Shown one piece after another: positions 1-12,063 of a stretch of 64,000 nt of DNA. The notes under the pieces are model-generated. The model was not told the origin of the DNA and did no database searches. It worked only from the letters and a program-made list of their open reading frames with translations. How positions within the stretch are numbered: position 1 is the first letter of the stretch; the number at the start of each line of letters is the position of its first letter. The position numbers and the translations under genes were made by a program. Origin of the DNA: Heliocidaris tuberculata (taxonomy: Eukaryota > Echinodermata > Echinoidea > Camarodonta > Echinometridae); contig CM046838.1 of NCBI GenBank assembly GCA_025618425.1, positions 11,755,550 through 11,819,549 on the forward strand. The letters are read 5' to 3'.

Positions 1-3000
1 TGGTCAAAGCCACTTTTATTTTAATGAAATTACATTTTGTCGATAGTTTGGACCTTGCTCTACAATCTCCACCTAGTCGCTTTTTCCGAATTTTTCTTTG
101 AGAGCTAGCGGAATGATTCTAATTTACCTCACCCCCTCCCCTTAGTCCCATATATATTACACATAAAGTATGGAAAATGACCGTCTGCAAAAAAGACTAT
201 TCCGCTATGGTCAAAGCCACTTTTATTTTAATGAAATTACATTTTTTTCGATAGTGTGGAGCTTGCTCTACAATCTCCACCTAGTCGCTTTTTCCGAATT
301 TTTTTCTGAGCGCTAGCGGAATGATTCAAACCTACCTCTCCCCCTCCCCTTAGTCCCATATATATTACACGTAAAGTATGGAAAATGACCGTCTGCAAAA
401 AAGACTATTCTGCTATGGTCAAAGCCACTTTTATTTTAATGAAATATTATTTTTTCGATAGAGTAGACCTTCCTCTTCAACCTCCACCTAGTTGTTTCTT
501 TCGGTATTTTCTCTGAGCGCTAGCGGACCGATTCAAAGTAAGTTGTCCGGCCCCTCCCCTATATATATTACACGTATAGTAGGGAAAATATGTCCGTCTG
601 CAAAAAGACTAGTCCGCTACGGTCAAAGACATATAACTTTTGATGAAATATTATTTCTTCGATAGAAGAGACCTTGCTCTTCAACCTCCACCTAGTCGCT
701 TCCTTCGGTATTTTCTCTGAGCGCTAGCGGACCGATTCAAAGTAAGTTGTCCGGCCCCTCCCCTATGTATATTACACGTATACAGTATGGAAAACATGTC
801 CGTCTGCAGAAAGACTAGTCCGCTATGGTCAAAGACATATAACTTTTGATGAAATATTATTTTTTCGATAGAGTAGACCTTGCTCTTCAACCTCCACCTA
901 GTCGCTTCCTTCGGTATTTTCTCTGAGCGCTAGCGGACCGATTCAAAGTAAGTTGTCCGGCCCCTCCCCTATATATATTACACGTATACAGTATGGAAAA
1001 TATGTCCGTCTGCAAAAAGACTAGTCCGCTATGGTCAAAGACATATAACTTTTGATGAAATATTATTTTTTCGATAGAGAGACCTTGCTCTTCAACCTCC
1101 ACCTAGTCGCTTCCTTCGGTATTTTCTCTGAGCGCTAGCGGACCGATTCAAAGTAAGTTGTCCGGCCCCTCCCCTATATATATTACACGTATACAGTATG
1201 GAAAATATGTCCGTCTGCAGAAAGACTAGTCCGCTATGGTCAAAGACATATAACTTTTGATGAAATATTATTTTTTCGATAGAGTAGACCTTGCTCTTCA
1301 ACCTCCACCTAGTCGCTTCCTTCGGTATTTTCTCTGAGCGCTAGCGGACCGATTCAAAGTAAGTTGTCCGCCCCCCTCCCATATGTATTACACGTAACAT
1401 ACAGTATGGAAAATGTCCGTCTGCAAAAAGACTAGTCCGCTATGGTCAAAGACATATAACTTTTGATGAAATATTATTTTTTCGATAGAGTAGACCTTGC
1501 TCTTCAACCTCCACCTAGTTGTTTCTTTCGGTATTTTCTCTGAGCGCTAGCGGACCGATTCAAAGTAAGTTGTCCGGCCCCTCCCCTATATATATTACAC
1601 GTATAGTAGGGAAAATATGTCCGTCTGCAAAAAGACTAGTCCGCTACGGTCAAAGACATATAACTTTTGATGAAATATTATTTTTTCGATAGAGTAGACC
1701 TTGCTCTTCAACCTCCACCTAGTCGCTTCCTTAGGTATTTTCTCTGAGCGCTAGCGGACCGATTCAAAGTAAGTTGTCCGGCCCCTCCCCTATATATATT
1801 ACACGTATACAGTATATGGAAAATATGTCCGTCTGCAGAAAGACTAGTCCGCTATGGTCAAAGACATATAACTTTTGATGAAATATTATTTTTTCGATAG
1901 AGTAGACCTTGCTCTTCAACCTCCACCTAGTCGCTTCCTTCGGTATTTTCTGTGAGCGCTAGCGGACCGATTCAAAGTAAGTTGTCCGCCCCCCTCCCAT
2001 ATGTATTACACGTAACATACAGTATGGAAAATGTCCGTCTGCAAAAAGACTAGTCCGCTACGGTCAAAGACATATAACTTTTGATGAAATATTATTTTTT
2101 CGATAGAGTAGACCTTCCTCTTCAACCTCCACCTAGTTGTTTCTTTCGGTATTTTCTCTGAGCGCTAGCGGACCGATTCAAAGTAAGTTGTCCGGCCCCT
2201 CCCCTATATATATTACACGTATACAGTATGGAAAATATGTCCGTCTGCAAAAAGACTAGTCCGCTACGGTCAAAGACATATAACTTTTGATGAAATATTA
2301 TTTTTTCGATAGAGTAGACCTTGCTCTTCAACCTCCACCTAGTCGCTTCCTTCGGTATTTTCTCTGAGCGCTAGCGGACCGATTCAAAGTAAGTTGTCCG
2401 GCCCCTCCCCTATATATATTACACGTATAGTAGGGAAAATATGTCCGTCTGCAAAAAGACTAGTCCGCTACGGTTAAAGACATATAACTTTTGATGAAAT
2501 ATTATTTTTTCGATAGAGTAGACCTTCCTCTTCAACCTCCACCTAGTTGTTTCCTTCGGTATTTTCTCTGAGCGCTAGCGGACCGATTCAAAGTAAGTTG
2601 TCCGCCCCCCTCCCATATGTATTACACGTAACATACAGTATGGAAAATGTCCGTCTGCAAAAAGACTAGTCCGCTACGGTCAAAGACATATAACTTTTGA
2701 TGAAATATTATTTTTTCGATAGAGTAGACCTTGCTCTTCAACCTCCACCTAGTTGTTTCTTTCGGTATTTTCTCTGAGCGCTAGCGGACCGATTCAAAGT
2801 AAGTTGTCCGCCCCCCTTCCATATGTATTACACGTAACATACAGTATGGAAAATGTCCGTCTGCAAAAAGACTAGTCCGCTATGGTCAAAGACATATAAC
2901 TTTTGATGAAATATTATTTTTTCGATAGAGTAGACCTTGCTCTTCAACCTCCACCTAGTTGTTTCTTTCGGTATTTTCTCTGAGCGCTAGCGGACCGATT

Positions 3001-6000
3001 CAAAGTAAGTTGTCCGGCCCCTCCCCTATATATATTACACGTATACAGTATGGAAAATATGTCCGTCTGCAAAAAGACTAGTCCGCTATGGTCAAAGACA
3101 TATAACTTTTGATGAAATATTATTTTTTCGATAGAGTAGACCTTCCTCTTCAACCTCCACCTAGTTGTTTCCTTCGGTATTTTCTCTGAGCGCTAGCGGA
3201 CCGATTCAAAGTAAGTTGTCCGCCCCCCTCCCATATGTATTACACGTAACATACAGTATGGAAAATGTCCGTCTGCAAAAAGACTAGTCCGCTATGGTCA
3301 AAGACATATAAATTTTGATGAAATATTATTTTTTCGATAGAGTAGACCTTGCTCTTCAACCTCCACCTAGTTGTTTCTTTCGGTATTTTCTCTGAGCGCT
3401 AGCGGACCGATTCAAAGTAAGTTGTCCGGCCCCTCCTATATATATATTACACGTATAGTAGGGAAAATATGTCCGTCTGCAAAAAGACTAGTCCGCTACG
3501 GTTAAAGACATATAACTTTTGATGAAATATTATTTTTTCGATAGAGTAGACCTTGCTCTTCAACCTCCACCTAGTCGCTTCCTTCGGTATTTTCTCTGAG
3601 CGCTAGCGGACCGATTCAAAGTAAGTTGTCCGCCCCCCTTCCATATGTATTACACGTAACATACAGTATGGAAATAAGTCCGTCTGCAAAAAGACTAGTC
3701 CGCTATGGTCAAAGACATATAACTTTTGATGAAATATTATTTTTTCGATAGAGTAGACCTTGCTCTTCAACCTCCACCTAGTCGCTTCCTTCGGTATTTT
3801 CTCTGAGCGCTAGCGGACCTTCAAAGTAAGTTGTCCGCCCCCTCCCAAATGTATTACACGTAACATACAGTATGGAAAATGTCCGTCTGCAAAAAGACTA
3901 GTCCGCTATGGTCAAAGACATATAACTTTTGATGAAATATTATTTTTTCGATAGAGTAGACCTTGCTCTTCAACCTCCACCTAGTTGCTTCCTTCGGTAT
4001 TTTCTCTGAGCGCTAGCGGACCGATTCAAAGTAAGTTGTCCGGCCCCTCCCCTATATATATTACACGTATACAGTATGGAAATAGTCCGTCTGCAAAAAG
4101 ACTAGTCCGCTATGGTCAAAGACATATAACTTTTGATGAAATATTATTTTTTCGATAGAGTAGACCTTGCTCTTCAACCTCCACCTAGTCGCTTCCTTCG
4201 GTATTTTCTCTGAGCGCTAGCGGACCGATTCAAAGTAAGTTGTCCGCCCCCTCCCATATGTATTACACGTAACATACAGTATGGAAAATGTCCGTCTGCA
4301 AAAAGACTAGTCCGCTATGGTCAAAGACATATAACTTTTGATGAAATATTATTTTTTCGATAGAGTAGACCTTTCTCTTCAACCTCCACCTAGTTGTTTC
4401 TTTCGGTATTTTCTCTGAGCGCTAGCGGACCGATTCAAAGTAAGTTGTCCGGCCCCTCCCCTATGTATATTACACGTATAGTAGGGAAAATATGTCCGTC
4501 TGCAAAAAGACTAGTCCGCTACGGTCAAAGACATATAACTTTTGATGAAATATTATTTTTTCGATAGAGTAGACCTTGCTCTTCAACCTCCACCTAGTTG
4601 TTTCTTTCGGTATTTTCTCTGAGCGCTAGCGGACCGATTCAAAGTAAGTTGTCCGGCCCCTCCCCTATATATATATTACACGTATAGTAGGGAAAATATG
4701 TCCGTCTGCAGAAAGACTAGTCCGCTATGGTCAAAGACATATAACTTTTGATGAAATATTATTTTTTCGATAGAGTAGACCTTCCTCTTCAACCTCCACC
4801 TAGTTGTTTCTTTCGGTATTTTCTCTGAGCGTTAGCGGACCGATTCAAAGTAAGTTGTCCGGCCCCTCCCCTATATATATTACACGTATAGTAGGGAAAA
4901 TATGTCCGTCTGCAAAAAGACTAGTCCGCTATGGTCAAAGACATATAACTTTTGATGAAATATTATTTTTTCGATAGAGTAGACCTTGCTCTTCAACCTC
5001 CACCTAGTTGTTTCTTTCGGTATTTTCTCTGAGCGCTAGCGGACCGCTTCAAAGTAAGTTGTCCGGCCCCTCCCCTATATATATTACACGTATAGTAGGG
5101 AAAATATGTCCGTCTGCAAAAAGACTAGTCCGCTATGGTCAAAGACATATAACTTTTGATGAAATATTATTTTTTCGATAGAGTAGACCTTGCTCTTCAA
5201 CCTCCACCTAGTTGTTTCTTTCGGTATTTTCTCTGAGCGCTAGCGGACCGATTCAAAGTAAGTTGTCCGGCCCCTCCCCTATATATATTACACGTATAGT
5301 AGGGAAAATATGTCCGTCTGCAAAAAGACTAGTCCGCTATGGTCAAAGACATATAACTTTTGATGAAATATTATTTTTTCGATAGAGTAGACCTTCCTCT
5401 TCAACCTCCACCTAGTTGTTTCTTTCGGTATTTTCTCTGAGCGCTAGCGGACCGCTTCAAAGTAAGTTGTCCGCCCCCTCCCATATGTATTACACGTAAC
5501 ATACAGTATGAAAAATGTCCGTCTGCAAAAAGACTAGTCCGCTATGGTCAAAGACATATAACTTTTGATGAAATATTATTTTTTCGATAGAGTAGACCTT
5601 GCTCTTCAACCTCCACCTAGTTGTTTCTTTCGGTATTTTCTCTGAGCGCTAGCGGACCGATTCAAAGTAAGTTGTCCGCCCCCCTCCCATATGTATTACA
5701 CGTATACAGTATGGAAATAAGTCCGTCTGCAGAAAGACTAGTCCGCTATGGTCAAAGACATATAACTTTTGATGAAATGTTATTTTTTCGATAGAGTAGA
5801 CCTTGCTCTTCAACCTCCACCTAGTCGCTTCCTTCGGTATTTTCTCTGAGCGCTAGCGGACAGCTTCAAAGTAAGTTGTCCGCCCCCCTCCCATATGTAT
5901 TACACGTAACATACAGTATGGAAAATGTCCGTCTGCAAAAAGACTAGTCCGCTATGGTCAAAGACATATAACTTTTGATGAAATATTATTTTTTCGATAG

Positions 6001-8325
6001 AGTAGACCTTGCTCTTCAACCTCCACCTAGTCGCTTCCTTCGGTATTTTCTCTGAGCGCTAGCGGACCGATTCAAAGTAAGTTGTCCGGCCCCTCCCCTA
6101 TATATATTACACGTATACAGTATGGAAATAAGTCCGTCTGCAGAAAGACTAGTCCGCTATGGTCAAAGACATATAACTTTTGATGAAATATTATTTTTTC
6201 GATAGAGTAGACCTTGCTCTTCAACCTCCACCTAGTTGTTTCTTTCGGTATTTTCTCTGAGCGATAGCGGACCGATTCAAAGTAAGTTATCCGGCCCCTC
6301 CCCTATATATATTACACGTATATTAGGGAAAATATGTCCGTCTGCAAAAAGACTAGTCCGCTACGGTCAAAGACATATAACTTTTGATGAAATATTATTT
6401 TTTCGATAGAGTAGACCTTGCTCTTCAACCTCCACCTAGTCGCTTCCTTCGGTATTTTCTCTGAGCGCTAGCGGACCGATTCAAAGTAAGTTGTCCGGCC
6501 CCTCCCCTATATATATTACACGTATAGTAGGGAAAATATGTCCGTCTGCAAAAAGACTAGTCCGCTACGGTCAAAGACATATAACTTTTGATGAAATATT
6601 ATTTTTTCGATAGAGTAGACCTTGCTCTTCAACCTCCACCTAGTCGCTTCCTTCGGTATTTTCTCTGAGCGCTAGCGGACCGATTCAAAGTAAGTTGTCC
6701 GGCCCCTCCCCTATATATATTACACGTATAGTAGGGAAAATATGTCCGTCTGCAAAAAGACTAGTCCGCTACGGTCAAAGACATATAACTTTTGATGAAA
6801 TATTATTTTTTCGATAGAGTAGACCTTGCTCTTCAACCTCCACCTAGTCGCTTCCTTCGGTATTTTCTGTGAGCGCTAGCGGACCGATTCAAAGTAAGTT
6901 GTCCGCCCCCCTCCCATATGTATTACACGTAACATACAGTATGGAAAATGTCCGTCTGCAAAAAGACTAGTCCGCTATGGTCAAAGACATATAACTTTTG
7001 GTGAAATATTATTTTTTCGATAGAGTAGACCTTCCTCTTCAACCTCCACCTAGTTGTTTCTTTCGGTATTTTCTCTGAGCGCTAGCGGACCGCTTCAAAG
7101 TAAGTTGTCCGCCCCCCTCCCATATGTATTACACGTAACATACAGTATGGAAAATGTCCGTCTGCAAAAAGACTAGTCCGCTATGGTCAAAGACATATAA
7201 CTTTTGATGAAATATTATTTTTTCGATAGAGTAGACGTTGCTCTTCAACCTCCACCTAGTCGCTTCCTTCGGTATTTTCTGTGAGCGCTAGCGGACCGCT
7301 TCAAAGTAAGTTGTCCGCCCCCCTCCCATATGTATTACACGTAACATACAGTATGGAAAATGTCCGTCTGCAAAAAGACTAGTCCGCTATGGTCAAAGAC
7401 ATATAACTTTTGATGAAATATTATTTTTTCGATAGAGTAGACCTTCCTCTTCAACCTCCACCTAGTTGTTTCTTTCGGTATTTTCTCTGAGCGCTAGCGG
7501 ACCGATTCAAAGTAAGTTGTCCGGCCCCTCCCCTATATATATTACACGTATAGTAGGGAAAATATGTCCGTCTGCAAAAAGACTAGTCCGCTACGGTCAA
7601 AGACATATAACTTTTGATGAAATATTATTTTTTCGATAGAGTAGACCTTGCTCTTCAACCTCCACCTAGTCGCTTCCTTCGGTATTTTCTCTGAGCGCTA
7701 GCGGACCGATTCAAAGTAAGTTGTCCGCCCCCTCCCATATGTATTACACGTAACATTCAGTATGGAAAATGTCCGTCTGCAAAAAGACTAGTCTGCTATG
7801 GTCAAAGACATATAACTTTTGATGAAATATTATTTTTTCGATAGAGTAGACCTTCCTCTTCAACCTCCACCTAGTTGTTTCTTTCGGTATTTTCTCTGAG
7901 CGCTAGCGGACCGCTTCAAAGTAAGTTGTCCGCCCCCCTCCCATATGTTTTACACGTAACATACAGTATGGAAAATGTCCGTCTGCAAAAAGACTAGTCC
8001 GCTATGGTCAAAGACATATAACTTTTGATGAAATATTATTTTTTCGATAGAGTAGACGTTGCTCTTCAACTTCCACCTAGTCGTTTCTTTCAGTATTTTC
8101 CCTGAGCACTAGGGGACCGATTCAAAGTAAGTTGTCCGCCCTCCTCCCATATGTATTACAAGTATACAGTATGGAAAATGTCCGTCTGCAAAAAGACTAG
8201 TCCGCTATGGTCAAAGACATATAACTTTTGATGAAATATTATTTTTTCGATAGAGTAGACCTTCCTCTTCAACCTCCACCTAGTTGCTTCTTTCGATATT
8301 TTCCCTGAGCGCTAGCGGACCGGTA
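1..8325. repeat. ~206-bp satellite array, about 40 tandem units
   Basis: Near-identical units recur every ~206 bp. Each carries GAGCGCTAGCGGACCG, a GTCTGCAAAAAGAC mini-hairpin and GACTAGTCCGCTA. The first two units (to ~416) and the last two (from ~8040) are more diverged than the interior, as expected at the edges of a homogenised array, so the left end probably lies close to the window start. Two subtypes alternate irregularly in the variable segment: one reads GGCCCCTCCCCTATATATATT, the other GCCCCCCTCCCATATGTATT followed by a CGTAACATACAG insert. No function is visible. The array stops at the abrupt change to ACTAAATATCCCC near 8325. Confidence 0.97.
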
Positions 8326-8689
8326 CTAAATATCCCCTTTATAAACTGAATTAACGAAAATCAATCTTAAAGAACGATGACGTCATTTTTGGTACCTTAA
8401 TATACTCGGTAATGTACTAAATAATGTTTAGATATTAACAATTATAAATTTATTCCTTGTTGCTCGTCTCATGTTAGTTTATGATTTTTTATATCGCTAT
8501 TTTACATCTTTTTCTTTTTGATCATACAATTTTTGACACTCCTCAAATTGGCTTTCCGGCTGGATTCCGGCCAAGTTCCATCCAGTGAGATTTCGTCAGA
8601 CGTGCGGGAAGTAGTCTTACTCAAGACTCTCACTAATTAATCGCTCCTTAAACCTGGCGACCACAAGTTCAGCGCACAGTCTTTATAGT
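8326..8689. other. AT-rich sequence, no feature seen
   Basis: Unique-looking sequence between the satellite array and a TIR element. I see no coding potential, RNA gene or repeat structure in it. Confidence 0.5.
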
Positions 8690-8698
8690 CTGGGAGCC

Positions 8699-9183
8699 CC
8701 GGGGGCGGGGGGGGGGCACTCGAATTATATTTTGACGGGGGTGTGCCTCACGAATCCCCGAAAAGGGGGTCTAAGGAACTGACTTCAAGGTGTAAAATAC
8801 GGGGTCTTGGGAACTATGATCTATTGGGCAGAGTGAAAAAACAGGGTCTAGGGAACTACAAAACTAACCGGGGGGCCGGGGGGCCGCGCCGGGGGCCGCG
8901 CCCGCGCCGTGTAGCACTAGTAGCTAGCTAGCTAGCTGGAGCAGTTTTCAAGGCTCGCGCGACGAAAGGGCCTAGGGCGCGAGACCAGGTCGAGCGACCA
9001 CTGCCTCCGCCACGCTCCCGGCCGCATGCGAACGGATATGTTTCATAACGGGGGTCTTCAGAGCGGGGCTGAGCGGCTCCTGAGCGGAACTGAGTATCTA
9101 GAGAACGGAAATCGGGGTCTGAAAAAGGGGGTCATCAAAGCGGCACGTCCCCGTACCACCAATATACGTGAGTGCCCCCCGGG
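8699..9183. mobile_element. non-autonomous TIR element with 9-bp target-site duplication
   Basis: The ends are inverted copies of each other. The left end (8711-8747) reads GGGGGGCACTC then ATATTTTGACGGGGGTGTGCC; the right end (9142-9180) in reverse complement reads GGGGGGCACTCACGTATATT then a matching GTGCC block. CTGGGAGCC flanks both sides (8690-8698 and 9184-9192), a perfect 9-bp candidate target-site duplication. The interior has GGGGTCT-GGGAACT motifs and a short (CTAG)n run but no open protein. The superfamily is not clear; 9 bp would fit a Mutator-like insertion. Confidence 0.75.
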
Positions 9184-9289
9184 CTGGGAGCCTGTCCCGA
9201 AATAGTCACCCCATTTTACCCATAAGATTTGACCCCATAAAGTTACTTAGACCATCTGAGTCATTGACAAAAAGGTTGTCAGCCTGACC

Positions 9290-9602
9290 GCAGCCGCCGG
9301 GTTAAGCCCCCAGAGCCCCCAAAAGGGACCCCAAAGTCGGGTCGATTTCACCCCATCTCACCCATGCACTAAACTTTGTCAGTAGGAAGTAGTATGACTG
9401 GACATTACAAAACACAAAAAACTGACAAAAATTTCCGTCGGGATGGGGTGTCAGACAGCCCCTAAAAATTGGGGTAAATTTTTCCCCTTAAAGCCCAGAG
9501 ACCAAATTTTGTCAGAAGGAAGAGCTATGGATGTACATTCCAAAAATATAAAAACTGACAAAATTGTCCATCGGGAAGGGGGTGTCAGACCCCCTAAAAT
9601 GA
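9290..9602. repeat. two diverged tandem units of ~150 bp
   Basis: Two successive blocks share AAATTTTGTCAG-AGGAAG, a run of AAAACTGACAAAA, TCCRTCGGGA and GGGTGTCAGAC. They differ by many substitutions, so this is an old local duplication. It contains part of a weak plus-strand open frame (9443-9940) that I do not consider a gene. Confidence 0.6.
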
Positions 9603-9775
9603 AAACCCCAAAGTGCCCTTTGACAATGCTTTGCCCCCCAAAATGCTCTGTATGGAAAGAAAAACCATTTTCTTACCTTCTGACTATGATAATTCAAAAG
9701 CGTTTCATTCAATTCACTTTAAATTTTCATAACATAATTTTGAGTATAATAATCTTCTTGAGGTGCAATTTGGTG

Positions 9776-10123
9776 TTAATTGGTATTTTGGTTAATAAGT
9801 TATTACATTGTGAAAAATGTATTGCTTTCTCAAAAGTAGCCAAAAAATATTGTCAGGATTATGTAAACACAGCCATTGACCATCTGACAAGGCATAATAG
9901 AAAAGCTTGCTTGGTATCTGTGCAATTAACACATGAATAGTACATTTCAGCCTGGCAGTCACATACCACAGATACCTGAAAAGCTCTTCTATTATGCCTT
10001 GTAAAACAGGTGAAGATAGACAATGGGTGTGTTTACATAATCCTGACGATATTTAGGGGCTACTTTTGAGAAAGCAATACTTTTTTCACAGTTTAATCAT
10101 TTAATAACCAAAAGGCCAATTAA
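9776..10123. repeat. long fold-back: two ~150-bp inverted arms
   Basis: The left arm (9776-9922) and right arm (9967-10123) are reverse complements over almost their whole length, including GTATTGCTTTCTCAAAAGTA and CAGGATTATGTAAACACA, with a ~44-bp loop. Mismatches are few. A transcript would form a very long hairpin. A fold-back transposon or half of an inverted duplication is most likely. No target-site duplication was identified. Confidence 0.85.
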
Positions 10124-10675
10124 TTTTTTTTTTTTTTTTTTTGTTGCTAAAATTAAAAGGGGGAAAAAATACAAATTAATTTTTCACTAGATTTACACTA
10201 AAATTCCCGAAAAAAAAAACGACACCGCTATCTTCAGCACAGTTCCAACTGCGCTTGCCCTGCCCTTTCCAAGATGCAATCTTACCAGTCAGCGCGGTAC
10301 GTTGTGCCGATTTTTCGGTCGAGCCTAGGTAACTCAAGAATGGGCGAAGGGGCGCTCGTGTACCTGTCCGTATAGATGGGTTTTTACAATATCTTTTTTT
10401 TTTTAGTTTAACAATATTTTATCAAACAAGGCGAAAAACATTTGTGGACTTGGTTAGTAAAACAACATGTGCATCTTATAGCTATAAATGAATCTCTCTT
10501 TAACCTCTTCAGTAGGATATAGCTATATATAGCCTGTTTACATACGTATTCATGTATATGCATTATAAGGATAAATAATTATTATAGAAATTTAATCTAA
10601 ATTAACTCACACAAACTTTTTTTTATTTAACGTATCTAATGCACATACCTACACATACACATAATGGTAATTGAA
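10124..10675. other. AT-rich sequence and poly-T tracts, possible LINE 3' UTR
   Basis: It follows the stop codon of the minus-strand LINE (10676), so part of it may be that element's 3' untranslated region. The 3' end of the element could not be fixed. Nothing else is recognisable. Confidence 0.4.
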
Positions 10676-11017
10676 CTATTCTTTACTGAAACGTTTCGTT
10701 CTCAAAACGAAAAGTAGTATAGCTTTTTGTATACCTGGATCTCTTTTTTTTAAATACTCCATTATTTGCCCTGGTTGAGATTCATTTAATTCTGATAGAA
10801 GCATCGCTCTCTCAATAATATATTTCGGACAAACTATAAGGTAATGTCTGACAGTTTCTACCTCAGGGCATCTGTCACAGAAACCTGTTGGATGAATACC
10901 CAGTCTTAAGAGATCTTGATTAAGACCAATAACTCCTACGGGGAGACGAATGAAGTGTAGTTTCTTGTCTTCCTAGATTACATATATATGGAGATGTCAC
11001 CGATGGCTGTAGCTCTT
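10676..11017 (-). pseudogene. LINE ORF2, C-terminal CCHC tail
   Basis: A frame different from the RNase H frame reads HFIRLPVGVIGLNQDLLRLG, then a CX2CX7HX4C finger (CDRC-PEVETVR-H-YLIV-C), then ERAMLLSELNESQPGQIMEY and a stop at 10676-10678. This is the usual end of I/Jockey ORF2 proteins. A frameshift separates it from the RNase H domain near 11000. Confidence 0.78.
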
Positions 11018-11767
11018 TCAAGGCCGTGTTTGATTCCATCTTTCTTGCCAAAGTATCTTGGAACTTTGTAATATTAATTGCTTAATTTCTGATAATATTA
11101 ATTTATTATATATTTCTATTCTATTTGATAAAGACGCTTTTGCACAGGAGTCTGCTATTTCATTTCCTATTATTCCACAGTGTCCTGGGATCCATTCAAA
11201 ATATATGTCAATTCCTTTATATTTAAGCCTAGTAATAATAGTCAGAATTTCTGTAATAATGGGTTCGTCATTTTGTCGCTGTAAGGATAAAAGTGCACTA
11301 AGTGAGTCACTGAATATAACAACACCTGTGTATATGTTTATATCTTCTACCCATTCCAGTGCAAGAATAATCGCTGCCAATTCTGCCCTATAAGAAGAGG
11401 TGAAGTTAGATAATCTTTTCCCTTGGTATATTGAGAAATAAGGTACATAGAAAGCAGCTGAACTGATCCCCTTTTCGGGTACTTTGGATCCATCAGTGTA
11501 TATGTGAAATTGGTTTAACCACTTTGTGTGTATCAATTCTAAACTATATTGTTGTAATTGAATTGGGTGGTCTGATTTCTTTATTTGTGAGCTTAATTCG
11601 GTAGATACCATTGGTGGGCAGAATAACCATGGGGGAAAAGCTGGAGGGCTTGTCTTTTCCATGCTTTCTTTCCCTATCTTGCACTGGAGCCTATATCCGA
11701 ACGGTTTACTTACATTCTTACCTTTAAGATATTCAAATTGCCAGCATGGTTTAATATGTTTTATCAA
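11018..11767 (-). pseudogene. LINE ORF2, RNase H domain
   Basis: A 249-residue open frame with all four RNase H1-type acidic positions: D in HIYTDGSK, E in SSYRAELAAI, D in VIFSDSLSAL and D in GHCGIIGNEIADSCAKA. The domain would degrade the RNA strand of the cDNA hybrid. It is a hallmark of the I-group LINEs and some relatives. Upstream PPAFPPWLFCPP resembles the proline-rich joint before RNase H. Intact catalytic residues beside a missing RT suggest that the deletion is not ancient. Confidence 0.88.
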
Positions 11768-11830
11768 TGGATGATTGATGTGTCTTTCAATGTTTTGTCT
11801 TTACTTGCTTTATAACATCTGTCTTCTTGC

Positions 11831-12037
11831 TTACTGAAGAACTCGTTGGGCTTCTGCCTTCTTTTTCTTAAATTCATCAATTCTGTCAAACGTAATATTT
11901 CTTGATAGGTTATTACTTAATCTATTTCTTTCTTTTATTTTTTCAGAACATTCTTTGTTCCACCAGGGAACTGGACTCCGTTCCAAGTTTCTTTTTTTCG
12001 GAATCGTTTCATTGATACATGTTTTCAAATATTTCAT
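11831..12037 (-). pseudogene. LINE ORF2, post-endonuclease linker fragment
   Basis: Encodes RSPVPWWNKECSEKIKERN followed by a lysine-rich helix-like stretch ending AEAQRVLQ and a stop. The PWW-C-IK-R-pattern is the conserved segment between endonuclease and reverse transcriptase in I/Jockey LINEs. Its presence directly before the RNase H piece places one edge of the RT deletion between 11831 and about 11767. Confidence 0.75.
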
Positions 12038-12063
12038 AAATAAATCATAAGATTTTTTTTACA

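Noticed and set aside
1..8325. CRISPR-like array
   Set aside because: Units are ~206 bp and homogeneous with no unique spacers; this is satellite DNA in a eukaryote.
9443..9940. 165-codon plus-strand open frame
   Set aside because: It spans a diverged tandem duplication and the left arm of a fold-back; no start context, domain or codon pattern supports a gene.
11058..11393. 111-codon plus-strand frame
   Set aside because: Antisense shadow of the LINE RNase H domain.
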